Positions 53,506-62,766 of a DNA stretch of 64,000 nucleotides are shown one piece after another. Position 1 is the stretch's first letter, and the number at the start of each line of letters is the position of its first letter. This DNA is from Stenotrophomonas sp. ATCM1_4 (GTDB lineage Bacteria > Pseudomonadota > Gammaproteobacteria > Xanthomonadales > Xanthomonadaceae): contig NZ_QPFB01000001.1 of NCBI RefSeq assembly GCF_004348115.1, positions 1,093,978 through 1,157,977 of the forward strand. The letters run 5' to 3'. The translations under genes were made by a program, and so were the position numbers. The notes below the pieces were generated by a model. That model was not told where the DNA came from and searched no databases. It saw only the letters and a list, made by a program, of their open reading frames with translations.

Positions 53506-55965
53506 GTGGTCCGCGCGTTCCGGTGCGTGCCCTTGTTCCTGTCCTGCCTGTTGCAGCCGTTGCGTACGGCCCTGCTTGCCACTGTCCTGATCGGCGCCGG
53601 CGTACCGGCCGGCATTGCCTGGGCCGCGCCCGATGCGGGCAGCGCCGCCACGCTGACGCCGCAGGCCCGCATCGAGAAGGCCTCGCGTGCGCTGGATGCG
53701 GTCAAGCGTGCGGTCAATGACGCCGATGCACAGGAAACGCTGAAGACCCTCGTCGACCAGGCCAGCCAGGCCCAGCGTGACGCCGAGGCCAGCGTGCAGG
53801 CGTTGCAGCCGGACCTGGAGGCGCTGGACGCGCGCATCGCGCTGCTCGGGCCGGTGCCCGAAGGCGGCGAGGACCAGGACATCGCCCGCCAGCGCAAGGC
53901 GCTGGACAAGCAGCGCAGCGACCTCAACAGCGACATCGCGCGCGGCAAGCTGCTGGCCGAGGACGCACGCCAGCAGAGCGAATCGATCGAGAAGATGCGC
54001 GCCCAGCTGCTGGGCGAGCAGTTGGGCCGCAAGGTGGCATCGCCGTTGTCGCCGACGCTGTGGCGCGAGTTCGCCCAGCACCTGCCCGATGACCTGTCGC
54101 GGCTGCAGTCGCTGGGCCAGCAGGCGCGCGACGGCCTGTCCAGGGCAACCGCGAAACACGGGTGGACCGTGCCGCTGGCCGGTGCGGTGATGGCCCTGTT
54201 GATGGTGTTCCCGCTGCGCTTGTGGCTGCGCCACCTGGGGCGGCGCTACGCCGCATCCGAGCGTGCGCCGGCAGGGCGGGTGCGTCGCACCGGTCTGGCG
54301 GTGTGGCTGCTGCTGGTCGGCACGCTGCTGCCGGGACTGGCGGCCAAGCTGCTGGTCGGCAGTCTGGATGCGATCTCGGCGATCGCGCCACGGCTGGTGT
54401 CGGTGGCCGACACCTTCGTGGTGGCCACCTTCATCGCCGCCTTCATCGCCGCGCTGGCCGCGTGCCTGCTGGTGCCGACCCGACCGTCGTGGCGGTTGCT
54501 GGACATCGATGACCTGGCGGCGGTGCGCCTGCGCCGCTTCGCCTGGGGCGCGGCCTGGCTGACCTGGTTGACCATGCTGATGCGCGCGGTCAGCCGCGCG
54601 GCGCTGACTTCGAATGTGGGCACGATCACCCTGGACGGGCTGATCGCGCTGACCTACGTCGGCCTGATCATGAGCATGCTGGCCACGCTTGCCGCCCTGC
54701 ACCGGCGCCGGTCGGCCGAAGCCGCGCAGGCCGAGCAGGAGGCCGAGGCGGCGGGCAAGCCGCACGCCACGCGCGGGTCGCGCAGCGGCTGGCTGGTGGT
54801 GGCGCGGCTGGGTGGCCACCTGGCCGTGTTCGGCGCGTTGATCGCCACCTTGCTGGGTTACCTGAACTTCGCCATGTTCACCGCGCAGCAGATGGTGTGG
54901 GTGACCGTGGTGGTGCTGGCCACGCAGTTGCTGATGAAGTTCGCCGATGACTTCGCGCTGTGGCTGCTGGCGCCGGAGAGCGCCATCGGGCGCACGCTGC
55001 GGCTGTCCACCGGCCTGCCGCCGGGACGGCTGGAGCAGGGCGGGGTGCTGGTGTCGGCGACGCTGCGGGTGGTGCTGGTGATCGTCGGCATCACCGCCGT
55101 GGTGGCGCCATTCGGCAATGTCAGCGTGCTGTACGACTGGGTGCAGGCGCTGGCGGGTGGGGTCCGGATCGGCGGCAGCGTGCTGCGGCCGTCGTCGGTG
55201 TTCTGGGCGATCGTGGTGCTGCTGTGCGGGCTGGCGCTGATGCGCGTGGTGCAGCGCTGGCTGACCGAGACCTACCTGCCCAAGACCGACCTGGACACCG
55301 GCGCACGCAACTCGATCAGCACCGTGGCCCATTACACCGGCATCGTGCTGGCGGCCTTGTGGGCACTGGCGACGCTGGGCATCGGCTTCGAGAAGCTGGC
55401 GCTGCTGGCCAGCGCCCTGTCGGTGGGCATCGGCTTCGGCCTGCAGGCGATCACCCAGAACTTCGTGTCCGGCCTGATCCTGTTGGCCGAGCGCCCGGTC
55501 AAGATCGGCGACTGGGTGAAGATCGGCGACCAGGAGGGCGACATCCGCCGCATCTCGGTGCGTTCGACCGAGATCCAGGTGGGCGACAAGTCCACGCTGA
55601 TCGTGCCGAACTCCGAACTGATCACCAAGACCATCCGCAACATGACCATGGCCAATGCGCTGGGGCGGATCCAGATCCAGTTCTCGGTGCCGCTGGGTAC
55701 CGACGTGGGCAAGCTGCGCGGCCTGATGCTGGACATCTACGCGGCCAATGAAACCGTGCTGAGCGAGCCGGCGCCGTCGGTGTTCATCGATTCGATCAAC
55801 GGCGGGCTGGTCGCGATCAACAGCTTCGCCTACGTGCCGTCGGCGCGGAGCGTGTACGGCACGCGCAGTGCGCTGCTGTTCGAGCTGTTGCAGCAGTGTG
55901 CGGCGAACGGCATCGCATTGGTCACGCCGACCGACATCCACCTGGTCCGCGACCCCCAGCCGTAG
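53506..55965 (+). CDS. Large MscS-type mechanosensitive channel with N-terminal DUF3772-like region
   Basis: The protein has about 819 residues. A signal peptide (LLQPLRTALLATVLIGAGVPAGIAWA) leads into a periplasmic coiled-coil region (residues about 50-200), then about ten membrane helices, then the MscS core: ALSVGIGFGLQAITQNFVSGLILLAERPVKIGDWVKIG, where the glycine-rich pore helix and the following beta domain are typical. It opens under membrane tension to release osmolytes. Start codons are uncertain: GTG at 53476, 53506 or 53527 all keep the frame; no ATG precedes the signal peptide. The stop TAG comes from a REP element. Confidence 0.85.
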   Translation: MVRAFRCVPLFLSCLLQPLRTALLATVLIGAGVPAGIAWAAPDAGSAATLTPQARIEKASRALDAVKRAVNDADAQETLKTLVDQASQAQRDAEASVQALQPDLEALDARIALLGPVPEGGEDQDIARQRKALDKQRSDLNSDIARGKLLAEDARQQSESIEKMRAQLLGEQLGRKVASPLSPTLWREFAQHLPDDLSRLQSLGQQARDGLSRATAKHGWTVPLAGAVMALLMVFPLRLWLRHLGRRYAASERAPAGRVRRTGLAVWLLLVGTLLPGLAAKLLVGSLDAISAIAPRLVSVADTFVVATFIAAFIAALAACLLVPTRPSWRLLDIDDLAAVRLRRFAWGAAWLTWLTMLMRAVSRAALTSNVGTITLDGLIALTYVGLIMSMLATLAALHRRRSAEAAQAEQEAEAAGKPHATRGSRSGWLVVARLGGHLAVFGALIATLLGYLNFAMFTAQQMVWVTVVVLATQLLMKFADDFALWLLAPESAIGRTLRLSTGLPPGRLEQGGVLVSATLRVVLVIVGITAVVAPFGNVSVLYDWVQALAGGVRIGGSVLRPSSVFWAIVVLLCGLALMRVVQRWLTETYLPKTDLDTGARNSISTVAHYTGIVLAALWALATLGIGFEKLALLASALSVGIGFGLQAITQNFVSGLILLAERPVKIGDWVKIGDQEGDIRRISVRSTEIQVGDKSTLIVPNSELITKTIRNMTMANALGRIQIQFSVPLGTDVGKLRGLMLDIYAANETVLSEPAPSVFIDSINGGLVAINSFAYVPSARSVYGTRSALLFELLQQCAANGIALVTPTDIHLVRDPQP

Positions 55966-55981
55966 GCGCGGCCTCGGCCGC
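55962..55981 (+). repeat. REP element supplying the channel gene's stop
   Basis: GTAGGCGCGGCCTCGGCCGC; the TAG at 55963-55965 ends the channel reading frame. A related copy without the GTAG head follows at 56072-56094. Confidence 0.75.
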
Positions 55982-55990
55982 ACCCCATCG

Positions 55991-56043
55991 CCCCCCCGGT
56001 TACCCCCCCCCCACCCCCCCCCTGCCCGGGGGGGGGGGGGGGG
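55991..56043. repeat. Homopolymer cluster: C7, C10, C9 and a run of 16 G
   Basis: C runs at 55991-55997, 56003-56012 and 56014-56022 are followed by a perfect G16 at 56028-56043. The C and G tracts can pair into a long stem; the G run can also form a quadruplex. It sits between the 3' ends of convergent genes and between two REP copies. Length may vary between cells or be a sequencing artefact. Confidence 0.8.
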
Positions 56044-56071
56044 CGACACCGTCATGCGCACCGGGGTCGGC

Positions 56072-56094
56072 AGGCGCGGCCTTGGCCGCGAAGC
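56072..56094 (+). repeat. REP-like palindrome, headless copy
   Basis: AGGCGCGGCCTTGGCCGCGAA then GC; same stem as the other REPs but CAGGC replaces GTAGG. It lies 28 bp after the G16 run. Confidence 0.7.
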
Positions 56095-56152
56095 CACCGG
56101 ATCGTCTCAAACCCCGCCCGGCGGTGCAGCGCCCGGGTTGCTTCCCGCGCCC

Positions 56153-58261
56153 TCAGGAGCGCGGGAACCCCGTCGGTGCCGGCAGCAGCGCATAGCCTTC
56201 CACCGCCAGTGACTCGGCGTGGCTGAGCCAGGCGCGGATCTCCAGGTCGTCGATGTCATGGTCCACGCCCACCGGCATGGTGATGCGTCCCTGGCTGTCC
56301 GGTTGCACCCATTGCTGGGCCAGCACCACCTTGCGGCTGGAGGACACCGCTTCCACCCAGAACGCACGCGTGGGCCGCTGCGCGGCGTACAGCTCCAGCA
56401 CGTACTGGCCCGGCTTGGCGTGGCTGGGCTGGCGGCTGATCATGCGCGACTGGCGCACGCTCGGGCGTGGTCCGGTGAACGGCTGCAGCGGTGCATCGAT
56501 GGCGATGCCACGGCGCAGCTGCGCGTCGCGGAACATGCGCATGCCCTGGTCGGCATCGACCAGCAGCGCACACCACTGGCCGTCGGCCGAGCCGTCCTCG
56601 AAGGCGGTGCAGCGGTCCACGTAGGCCAGGCGATGCGTGGGGTCGGCCTCCTCGAACTTGCGCGAGGTGTTCTCCAGGTACATCGATGCCAACTGCCAGT
56701 CCTTGTCGTACTCCAGCAGCACCGGCGGCTGCACCTGCTGCACGCCGACCAGTACCTTCTCGTCCTCCAGGCGCAGCATGCGCGGTTGGTCGCCACCCAG
56801 CCACAACGAGCGCGCGAACGCACGGTACGGCGCGTAGCTGCTGCCGGCGTCGCCGCGCAGGGCCGCGACGCTGGCGCTGGCCGGGCGCGGCGAGGCCAGC
56901 AGCGAGCGGCCGAAGCCGATCGCCGAGATCGCCGGGTCGATCAGCTGCAGCGCGGTGGCGCCGGAATCCAGCGTGGTGCCCGCGGTGGCGGTGACCTGGC
57001 GCGGGGTGATGTCCTTGCCCAGGAACACCAGCAGGTTCTCGCGGCGCTGCTGTTCGAGCACGTGGCTCAGGTCGTTGGGCATGGCCAGGTGGTCGGAGGC
57101 CAGCACCACCAGCGTGTTGTCGCCGAACTCGCTGCTGCGGATGCGCTCGATCAGGCGCGAGATCAGCCGGTCGCTGCACTTGAGTGCATTGAGCAGGCCG
57201 ATGTTGCCCAGCGCGCTGCGGTAGCGCGTGCCCTTGCAGGCCACCGGCAGGTGCCCGGCCGGGTGATGGGTGTCCATGGTCAGGGTGGTCAGCATGAACG
57301 GCTGGCCGCCGCGCGAGAGTTCCAGGAAGCGGTCGAACGCGCGGTCCAGCAGCACGTCGTCATGCACGCCCCAGTTGGAGAAGTGCTTGCGCGCGATGTC
57401 CTGCTGCTCGAACCAGGCCAGGTCACGCACGTCGTCGAAGCCGTGCGTGCGCAGGAAGTCCGCCTTGGCCGCGAACTGGCCGTTGGCTCCGCCCATGTAG
57501 TGGTTGCCGTAGCCCTGCTGCTTCAGGTAATCGCCCAGGCAGAACGCCTCGGGCAGGAAGCTGCCCATCCGGCCCATGCTGTTCTCGTCGCCCTGCGCGG
57601 TGGTCAATGGCACGCCGCACATCGAGGACACCAGCCCGGCGATGGTCCAGCCGCCGCCATCGGCCGAGGCGATGTCACGGAAGTCCAGGCCCTGGCTGGC
57701 CAGGCGCTGGATGTTGGGCATCAACCCGGGGAAGACGCGCTCGTCCAGGTAGGTCCGTTCTAGGCTTTCGCCGTAGATCCACACGATGTTCGGGCGACGC
57801 GCCAGCGGCGCCGAGGGCATCACGTATTCGGGCACCACGGCGCTGTAGTCCACCGGCTTCATCTGCTGCTGCAGGCGGCGCAGGTCGCTGTACAGCGGGC
57901 TGGCCAGCACGCAGGCCACCAGCAGCGCGGCGAAGCCGGCGAACACCGGCATGCCGAAGCGCGGCAGGCGCAGGCGGCGCACCCGCAGCAGCAGCAACGG
58001 CGAGAACGAGATGATCACCAGGCACGCGAAGCCGAGGATGTAGGCGCTGAAATCGCCGACGCCGGCACCGTCCATGTCGCTGCGCAGGTGGTAGAGCGTG
58101 GCCGAGTTGATGCCATCGCCACTGAGCTGGTCGATCAGCCACCAGCCACTGAAGGCCAACAGCAGCGCGGTGAGCAGGCTGGCCTTGGTCCGGGCCAGGG
58201 TGGAGGACAACAGCAGCAGGACGACAAGCGCCGCCAGATACAGCCCGATGATCCAATGCAT
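56153..58261 (-). CDS. OpgB/LTA-synthase-like phosphoglycerol transferase
   Basis: The 702-residue inner membrane protein has about four N-terminal helices and, from about residue 150, a sulfatase-fold domain: RRPNIVWIYGESLERTYLDERVFPGLMPNIQRLA with the metal-binding Glu, then GGGWTIAG with the nucleophilic T206, then DTHHPAG and ASDHLAMPND. This matches OpgB (MdoB), which adds phosphoglycerol groups to periplasmic glucans or similar acceptors. A C-terminal beta-rich part may bind the acceptor. The start MHWIIGLYL at 58261 begins the first helix directly. Confidence 0.85.
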   Translation of the reverse strand: MHWIIGLYLAALVVLLLLSSTLARTKASLLTALLLAFSGWWLIDQLSGDGINSATLYHLRSDMDGAGVGDFSAYILGFACLVIISFSPLLLLRVRRLRLPRFGMPVFAGFAALLVACVLASPLYSDLRRLQQQMKPVDYSAVVPEYVMPSAPLARRPNIVWIYGESLERTYLDERVFPGLMPNIQRLASQGLDFRDIASADGGGWTIAGLVSSMCGVPLTTAQGDENSMGRMGSFLPEAFCLGDYLKQQGYGNHYMGGANGQFAAKADFLRTHGFDDVRDLAWFEQQDIARKHFSNWGVHDDVLLDRAFDRFLELSRGGQPFMLTTLTMDTHHPAGHLPVACKGTRYRSALGNIGLLNALKCSDRLISRLIERIRSSEFGDNTLVVLASDHLAMPNDLSHVLEQQRRENLLVFLGKDITPRQVTATAGTTLDSGATALQLIDPAISAIGFGRSLLASPRPASASVAALRGDAGSSYAPYRAFARSLWLGGDQPRMLRLEDEKVLVGVQQVQPPVLLEYDKDWQLASMYLENTSRKFEEADPTHRLAYVDRCTAFEDGSADGQWCALLVDADQGMRMFRDAQLRRGIAIDAPLQPFTGPRPSVRQSRMISRQPSHAKPGQYVLELYAAQRPTRAFWVEAVSSSRKVVLAQQWVQPDSQGRITMPVGVDHDIDDLEIRAWLSHAESLAVEGYALLPAPTGFPRS

Positions 58262-58565
58262 GCGGTCACGTGGGTAGCGGAGGGAAAGCCTGCGGTGAGC
58301 GCAGGCCCGCACCATCGCTGCATTGCAGGCGTATGACGATGCGGGGAATCGATGTTGCCTACAGGAACCTGACTGAAATGTTTCGGTCAAAAACGGGCAA
58401 TTCGCCTATTCATGATCCAGCCATGACGTGCTAGGCATCATTTTGTGCATCGCAAGGTGAAGTGGCGCCGCAGGCCATCACCGATCTCCGGGGAACAGCA
58501 GCTCTTACGGTCGCCATCGATGGCTGCCAGCAACAGGAGCCGGCCCCCGCCTCAAGGGGAAATCA
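58262..58565. promoter_or_regulatory. Divergent promoter region with a 20-bp imperfect palindrome
   Basis: The spacer between the OpgB-like and the LigB-fold genes contains TGACTGAAATGTTTCGGTCA at 58370-58389, with arms TGAC/GTCA and GAAA/TTTC arranged symmetrically. It resembles an operator for an unidentified regulator. No open frame is present. Confidence 0.4.
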
Positions 58566-59285
58566 ATGGAATTGCAACGCATGCCGGCCTTGTTCGCCGG
58601 CCTGGAAGAGTTGTCCGTGCCTGGCTGGGATGCCGCCGCGTTGCAGCAGGCCACCCAGGCCTACCCGCGCCCGCGCGCGATCGTGTGTGTCTCGCCGCGT
58701 TGGCAGACGCGCGGGGTCTGCATCAGCATCGCGCCCGAGCAGGACAGCCTGCACGCGATGGAATCGGTATCCACGCGGGTGGCGCGCCGCGTCGCCGGCC
58801 TGCTCGACATGCCGAGTGCACGCCTGGACAGCAGTCATCCGCTGGATCCGGAAGTCGTGCAGCTGGTGCAGGCGCTATACCCGCAGGCGGATATCCCGGT
58901 GGTGCAGATCAGCCTGGATTCGGAGCTGTCGGCGCTGGAACATGCCGCGTTGGCGGCATGGCTGCGGCCACTGCGCGAGCAGGGCGTCCTGATCGCCGGC
59001 ATCGGCACCATCTGCCCGGATGCTGACGATGCCACGCGCCAACAGGTGTCGTGCTTCCGTGACCAGGTGGGCCAGTTGATCGACGCGGGCGACATCGTGC
59101 GCCTGGCCGAATGCCGGCTGCCCGCGCCCGGTGGTGAGCGGGACATGCACCTGGCGCCGAGTGCGCTGCCGTTGCTGTATGCGCTGGCCGTGCGCGAGGC
59201 CGGCGACAGCGTCGAGTTCTTCAATGGCAAGTGCGCGGGCATGCCTGCGACGCCCTCGGTCGTGCTGCATCCCAAGGCTGCCTGA
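58566..59285 (+). CDS. LigB/DODA-fold protein lacking the catalytic metal ligands
   Basis: The 239-residue protein aligns along its whole length with YgiD-type 4,5-DOPA extradiol dioxygenases: MPALF at residues 6-10, YPRPRAIVCVSPRWQTRG at about 33-49, ALYPQADIPVVQISLDS and LRPLREQGVLIAGIG in the middle, and SALPLLYALA near the end. Every metal-binding histidine is replaced: GHGSP is AGLEE, SAHW is SPRW, VVHN is ICPD and EHYLPLL is PSALPLL. It therefore cannot be an ordinary ring-cleaving iron or zinc enzyme and is probably a binding or regulatory paralogue. The frame is intact with host codon use, so it is maintained. It is a free-standing gene, followed closely by the convergent ABC1 kinase gene. 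Confidence 0.8.
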   Translation: MELQRMPALFAGLEELSVPGWDAAALQQATQAYPRPRAIVCVSPRWQTRGVCISIAPEQDSLHAMESVSTRVARRVAGLLDMPSARLDSSHPLDPEVVQLVQALYPQADIPVVQISLDSELSALEHAALAAWLRPLREQGVLIAGIGTICPDADDATRQQVSCFRDQVGQLIDAGDIVRLAECRLPAPGGERDMHLAPSALPLLYALAVREAGDSVEFFNGKCAGMPATPSVVLHPKAA

Positions 59286-59289
59286 GCCT

Positions 59290-60942
59290 TCAGCGGTGGC
59301 CGCGTTCCTCGCGTTCGCGTGAGCGCGTGCGGCGATCGAACAACAACGCGCTGACGATCAGGCCCATGCCGATCGCCACGCCCAGCAGGAACAGCAGGAT
59401 CGCGAACGCCGGGTAACCGAACAGCGTGAAGCGCGTGGGCACCTGCATCAGCAAGGCCGAGGAGAGCAGCAGCGCGGCGGTGATCAGCCCGGCGGCGATG
59501 CGGTTGGCGACCTTCTGGATGTTTTCCATCAGGCGCGACTCCTCCAGCCCGGTGACCTTCATCTGCAGGCGGTTCTCGGCGACCAGGCTGAGGATGTCGG
59601 ACATGCGCCGTGGGCCGTCGCGCAGCAGGTGCTGCAGCTCCATCGCCTCACTGGCCAGGTTGGCGCGCGAAAGCGACTTGCGGAACCGCGCGCGCATCAC
59701 GTGCTGGAGCTGCTTTTCCACCACCTTGCGCGTATCCATCTCCGGTGCCAGTACCCGGCACACGCCTTCCAGGTTGAGCAGCGCCTTGCCGAGCAGGCTC
59801 AGTTCCGGCGGCGTGCGCAGGTTGCTGGCGGTGGCGATGCGCACGATCTCCAGCACCACCTGGCCCTCGGAGACGGTGCCGTTGGCGGCGTAGCGGGCAA
59901 TCATCTGCCCGGTCTCGCGCAGGTGGCGTTCCTCGTTGTAGTCCTCCAGCCGGGTGCTGATGGCGATGATCTCGTCGGTCACTTCCTCGCCGCGGCCATC
60001 GACGGCGGCGAACAGCAGCTTGAGCAGGCGTTCGCGCAGGCGCGGCGGCACGTGCGCGACCATGCCCAGGTCGAAGATGGCCAGTTGCCCGTCCGGGGTG
60101 ACGCGCAGGTTGCCCGGGTGCGGGTCGGCGTGGATCTCGCCATGCACGAAGATCTGGTCCAGGTAGCCGCGCACCAGCGCCGCGGCCAACGGCAGCATCG
60201 GCTGTTCGGTACGGCGAACCGGCGGGATCGCGTCCACGCGCACGCCTGGCACCAGTTCCATGGTCAGCACGCGCCGGCTGCACAGGTCCCAGATCGGCTG
60301 CGGCACCCACAACTCCGGATAGGGCGCCAGGTGCTGGCCGAAACGCGCCAGGCTGGCCGCCTCGGCCTCGTAGTCCAGTTCCATGCGCAGGGTCTTGGCG
60401 AACTCCTCCAGCCAATCGGAGAAGCGCACCTTGCGGCCAACCCGGGTGAGGTGGTCGGCGGCGCTGGCGAAGCTGCGCAGCACGCCGATGTCCGAGCGCA
60501 GCTGCGCGGCGATGTCCGGCTTCTGCACCTTGATCGCCACTTCCCGGCCATCGCGCAGCTGCGCGCGGTGGACCTGGGCGATGGAGGCGCAGCCCAGCGG
60601 TTCGGGGTCGAACCAGTTGAACAGCTTGCTGATCGACGCGCCGAGGTCTTCCTCGACGATGGCGCGGATCTGCTCGACCGGGATCGGCGCGACCTTCTCC
60701 TGCATGCGCTCCAGCGCGGCCACGTACTCGGCGGGGATCATGTCCGGGCGGGTGGACAACACCTGGCCGAGCTTGACGAAGGTGGCGCCCAGCGCCTCCA
60801 GGTCGGCGACGAACTGGGTCGGGTCACCGGCGGCCGGCGCGCGCGCCAGGCGCGGCAGCTCGCCGTCGAGCGAGATGCCGGAGAACACGCCGGAGTTGCG
60901 ATAGCGCAGCAGCAGGCGAACGATCTGCTGGCGGCGGCTCAT
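59290..60942 (-). CDS. ABC1/UbiB-family protein kinase-like protein
   Basis: The 550-residue protein has the UbiB signature set: [22 protein letters not shown] near residue 55, [27 protein letters not shown] (Ala-rich loop and Lys), [15 protein letters not shown] and AIFDLGMVA (metal-binding Asp). Two membrane helices at the C-terminus ([43 protein letters not shown]) anchor it to the inner membrane. Members support ubiquinone biosynthesis or lipid metabolism through ATPase activity. There is no ubi gene beside it, so it may be the AarF-like paralogue rather than UbiB itself. Confidence 0.9.
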   Translation of the reverse strand: MSRRQQIVRLLLRYRNSGVFSGISLDGELPRLARAPAAGDPTQFVADLEALGATFVKLGQVLSTRPDMIPAEYVAALERMQEKVAPIPVEQIRAIVEEDLGASISKLFNWFDPEPLGCASIAQVHRAQLRDGREVAIKVQKPDIAAQLRSDIGVLRSFASAADHLTRVGRKVRFSDWLEEFAKTLRMELDYEAEAASLARFGQHLAPYPELWVPQPIWDLCSRRVLTMELVPGVRVDAIPPVRRTEQPMLPLAAALVRGYLDQIFVHGEIHADPHPGNLRVTPDGQLAIFDLGMVAHVPPRLRERLLKLLFAAVDGRGEEVTDEIIAISTRLEDYNEERHLRETGQMIARYAANGTVSEGQVVLEIVRIATASNLRTPPELSLLGKALLNLEGVCRVLAPEMDTRKVVEKQLQHVMRARFRKSLSRANLASEAMELQHLLRDGPRRMSDILSLVAENRLQMKVTGLEESRLMENIQKVANRIAAGLITAALLLSSALLMQVPTRFTLFGYPAFAILLFLLGVAIGMGLIVSALLFDRRTRSREREERGHR

Positions 60943-61123
60943 GCCGCCAACGGTGGCCGGGCTGTCACTGGTGGTGGGCTGCTCGTTCAAACGCAGGGGT
61001 CCACAGGGGCAGGGATCCCCAGTGTGGCCGCGGAAGGGTGGGCGAAGGGTGAATGCGGCCCCCTCGCGTTGCGGCGCACCGATGAGTGAGAATCGGCAGC
61101 TCTTCCCCCTTCGGAACCTCCCC

Positions 61124-62035
61124 ATGGCTGGAGCCAGCCTGTTCGCCCTGCTCGACGACATCGCCACCCTGCTTGATGACGTTTCCATCCTGACCAAGGT
61201 CGCGGCCAAGAAGACCGCCGGCGTGCTGGGCGACGACCTGGCCCTCAATGCCCAGCAGGTGACCGGGGTCAGCGCCAACCGCGAGTTGCCGGTGGTGTGG
61301 GCGGTGGCCAAGGGCTCGCTGCTCAACAAGGCGATCCTGGTGCCGGCGGCGCTGGCGATCAGCGCCTGGCTGCCGTGGGCGATCACCCCGTTGATGATGC
61401 TCGGCGGTGCCTTCCTCTGCTACGAGGGCGTGGAAAAACTCGCGCACAAGTTCCTGCATTCCAAGGACGAGGACGACGCCCACAAGGCCGAGCTGACCCG
61501 CGCGCTGGCCGATGACAGGACCGACGTGGTGGCCTGGGAGAAGAACAAGATCAAGGGTGCGGTGCGCACCGACTTCATCCTCTCGGCGGAGATCATCGTG
61601 CTGTCGTTGGGCGTGGTGTCCAGCGCGCCGTTCGGCCAGCAGGTGGCCACGCTGATCGCCGTGGCACTGGGCATGACGGTGTTCGTCTACGGCCTGGTGG
61701 CGGGCATCGTGAAGCTCGATGACATCGGCGCGTGGATGCTGGACAAGGGCAAGGCGATGGCCGCGCTCGGGCGCGGCATCCTGTATGCCACGCCGTGGCT
61801 GATGCGCGGGCTGTCGATCGCCGGTACGGCGGCGATGTTCCTGGTCGGCGGCGGCATCCTGGTGCATTCGATCCCGGCGCTGCACCACTTCGTGGTCGGG
61901 CTGGCCCCGTCCCACCTGGAGTGGCTGGCCAACGCGCTGGGCAGCGTGGTGGTGGGCGTGGGCATCGGTGCGGTGGTGCTGGCGGTGGTGACGTTGGTGC
62001 AGAAGCTGCGCGGTGGTTCCACGCCGGCGCACTGA
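61124..62035 (+). CDS. DUF808 (YedI-like) inner membrane protein
   Basis: The 303-residue protein opens with [48 protein letters not shown], the DUF808 hallmark, and has about six membrane helices, including [46 protein letters not shown]. The family is of unknown function. A polar loop ([28 protein letters not shown]) faces the cytoplasm. It is divergent from the ABC1 gene. Confidence 0.9.
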   Translation: MAGASLFALLDDIATLLDDVSILTKVAAKKTAGVLGDDLALNAQQVTGVSANRELPVVWAVAKGSLLNKAILVPAALAISAWLPWAITPLMMLGGAFLCYEGVEKLAHKFLHSKDEDDAHKAELTRALADDRTDVVAWEKNKIKGAVRTDFILSAEIIVLSLGVVSSAPFGQQVATLIAVALGMTVFVYGLVAGIVKLDDIGAWMLDKGKAMAALGRGILYATPWLMRGLSIAGTAAMFLVGGGILVHSIPALHHFVVGLAPSHLEWLANALGSVVVGVGIGAVVLAVVTLVQKLRGGSTPAH

Positions 62036-62095
62036 GGTGCCGGCATGCAGCGCGGCCCGGGCCGCGCTGCATGCGATGACGCCCCGTGGCGTGGA

Positions 62096-62755
62096 TCACG
62101 GCGGGGTGGAGAGCTCACGCAGGTGCTGTTGCGCGCGTGCCAGTGAGTGACCGGACAGGCTCTGCAGCAGGCACTGCAGGCCATGCGTTGGTGGCAGCCG
62201 ACGCAGTGCCCAGCGCGCCAGCGCGGCGCTGGCGAGCATCGCCACGATGCCGAAGCCCAGCGTGGCAACGAACCATTGCGGCGCCAGCCGGTACAGGTCC
62301 AGGTGCAGCCACTGCACGCACAGCCACTGCGTGGCCAGCAGCCACAGGCAGAACCACGGCAGTCCCAGCGCCAGTTCGGTGGCTGCGGTGAAGCGTTGCA
62401 GCCGTGCCAGCTGCTGCATCCGCTGGAGGACCGGCGCATCGAGCATGTCGATGCGCAGCGCCAGCAGGGCGCGGGTGATGGACACCCAGATCGCGGCGAT
62501 GCCATACACGTGGAAGGCCAGGCCGGTGAGCAGCAGGTGCGGGACGTCGCGATGCGCGATCCAGAACCCCGCCGCCAGCATCGTCACTACGATCCACGCC
62601 AGCAGCCAACCCAGCTGCAGCGCGCTGAAGCCGCGCAGGCGGCGGCGTACCTGCTGCTGGCGCGGTTGCCGCCAGGCCTCCAGCGCGGTGGCTTCCAGCG
62701 CGTCGATGCGTCGTGCCTGGTCGGCCCAGGCGGCCTTGAGCTGTTCCAGTTCCAT
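62096..62755 (-). CDS. Hypothetical membrane protein downstream of an ECF sigma factor (possible anti-sigma)
   Basis: The 219-residue protein has a soluble N-terminal helix of about 45 residues (ELEQLKAAWADQARRIDALEATALEAWRQPRQQQVRRRL), then four hydrophobic helices. It begins 11 nt after the sigma factor stop on the same strand, the usual site for an anti-sigma factor gene. No ZAS or FecR motif is seen, so the role as sigma regulator is only inferred from position and topology. Confidence 0.7.
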   Translation of the reverse strand: MELEQLKAAWADQARRIDALEATALEAWRQPRQQQVRRRLRGFSALQLGWLLAWIVVTMLAAGFWIAHRDVPHLLLTGLAFHVYGIAAIWVSITRALLALRIDMLDAPVLQRMQQLARLQRFTAATELALGLPWFCLWLLATQWLCVQWLHLDLYRLAPQWFVATLGFGIVAMLASAALARWALRRLPPTHGLQCLLQSLSGHSLARAQQHLRELSTPP

Positions 62756-62766
62756 CGGGGGCCTCG

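Noticed and set aside
53392..56097. Open frame of 901 codons on the minus strand opposite the MscS-type channel
   Set aside because: Gln/His/Arg-rich shadow product; the channel on the plus strand has clear domains.
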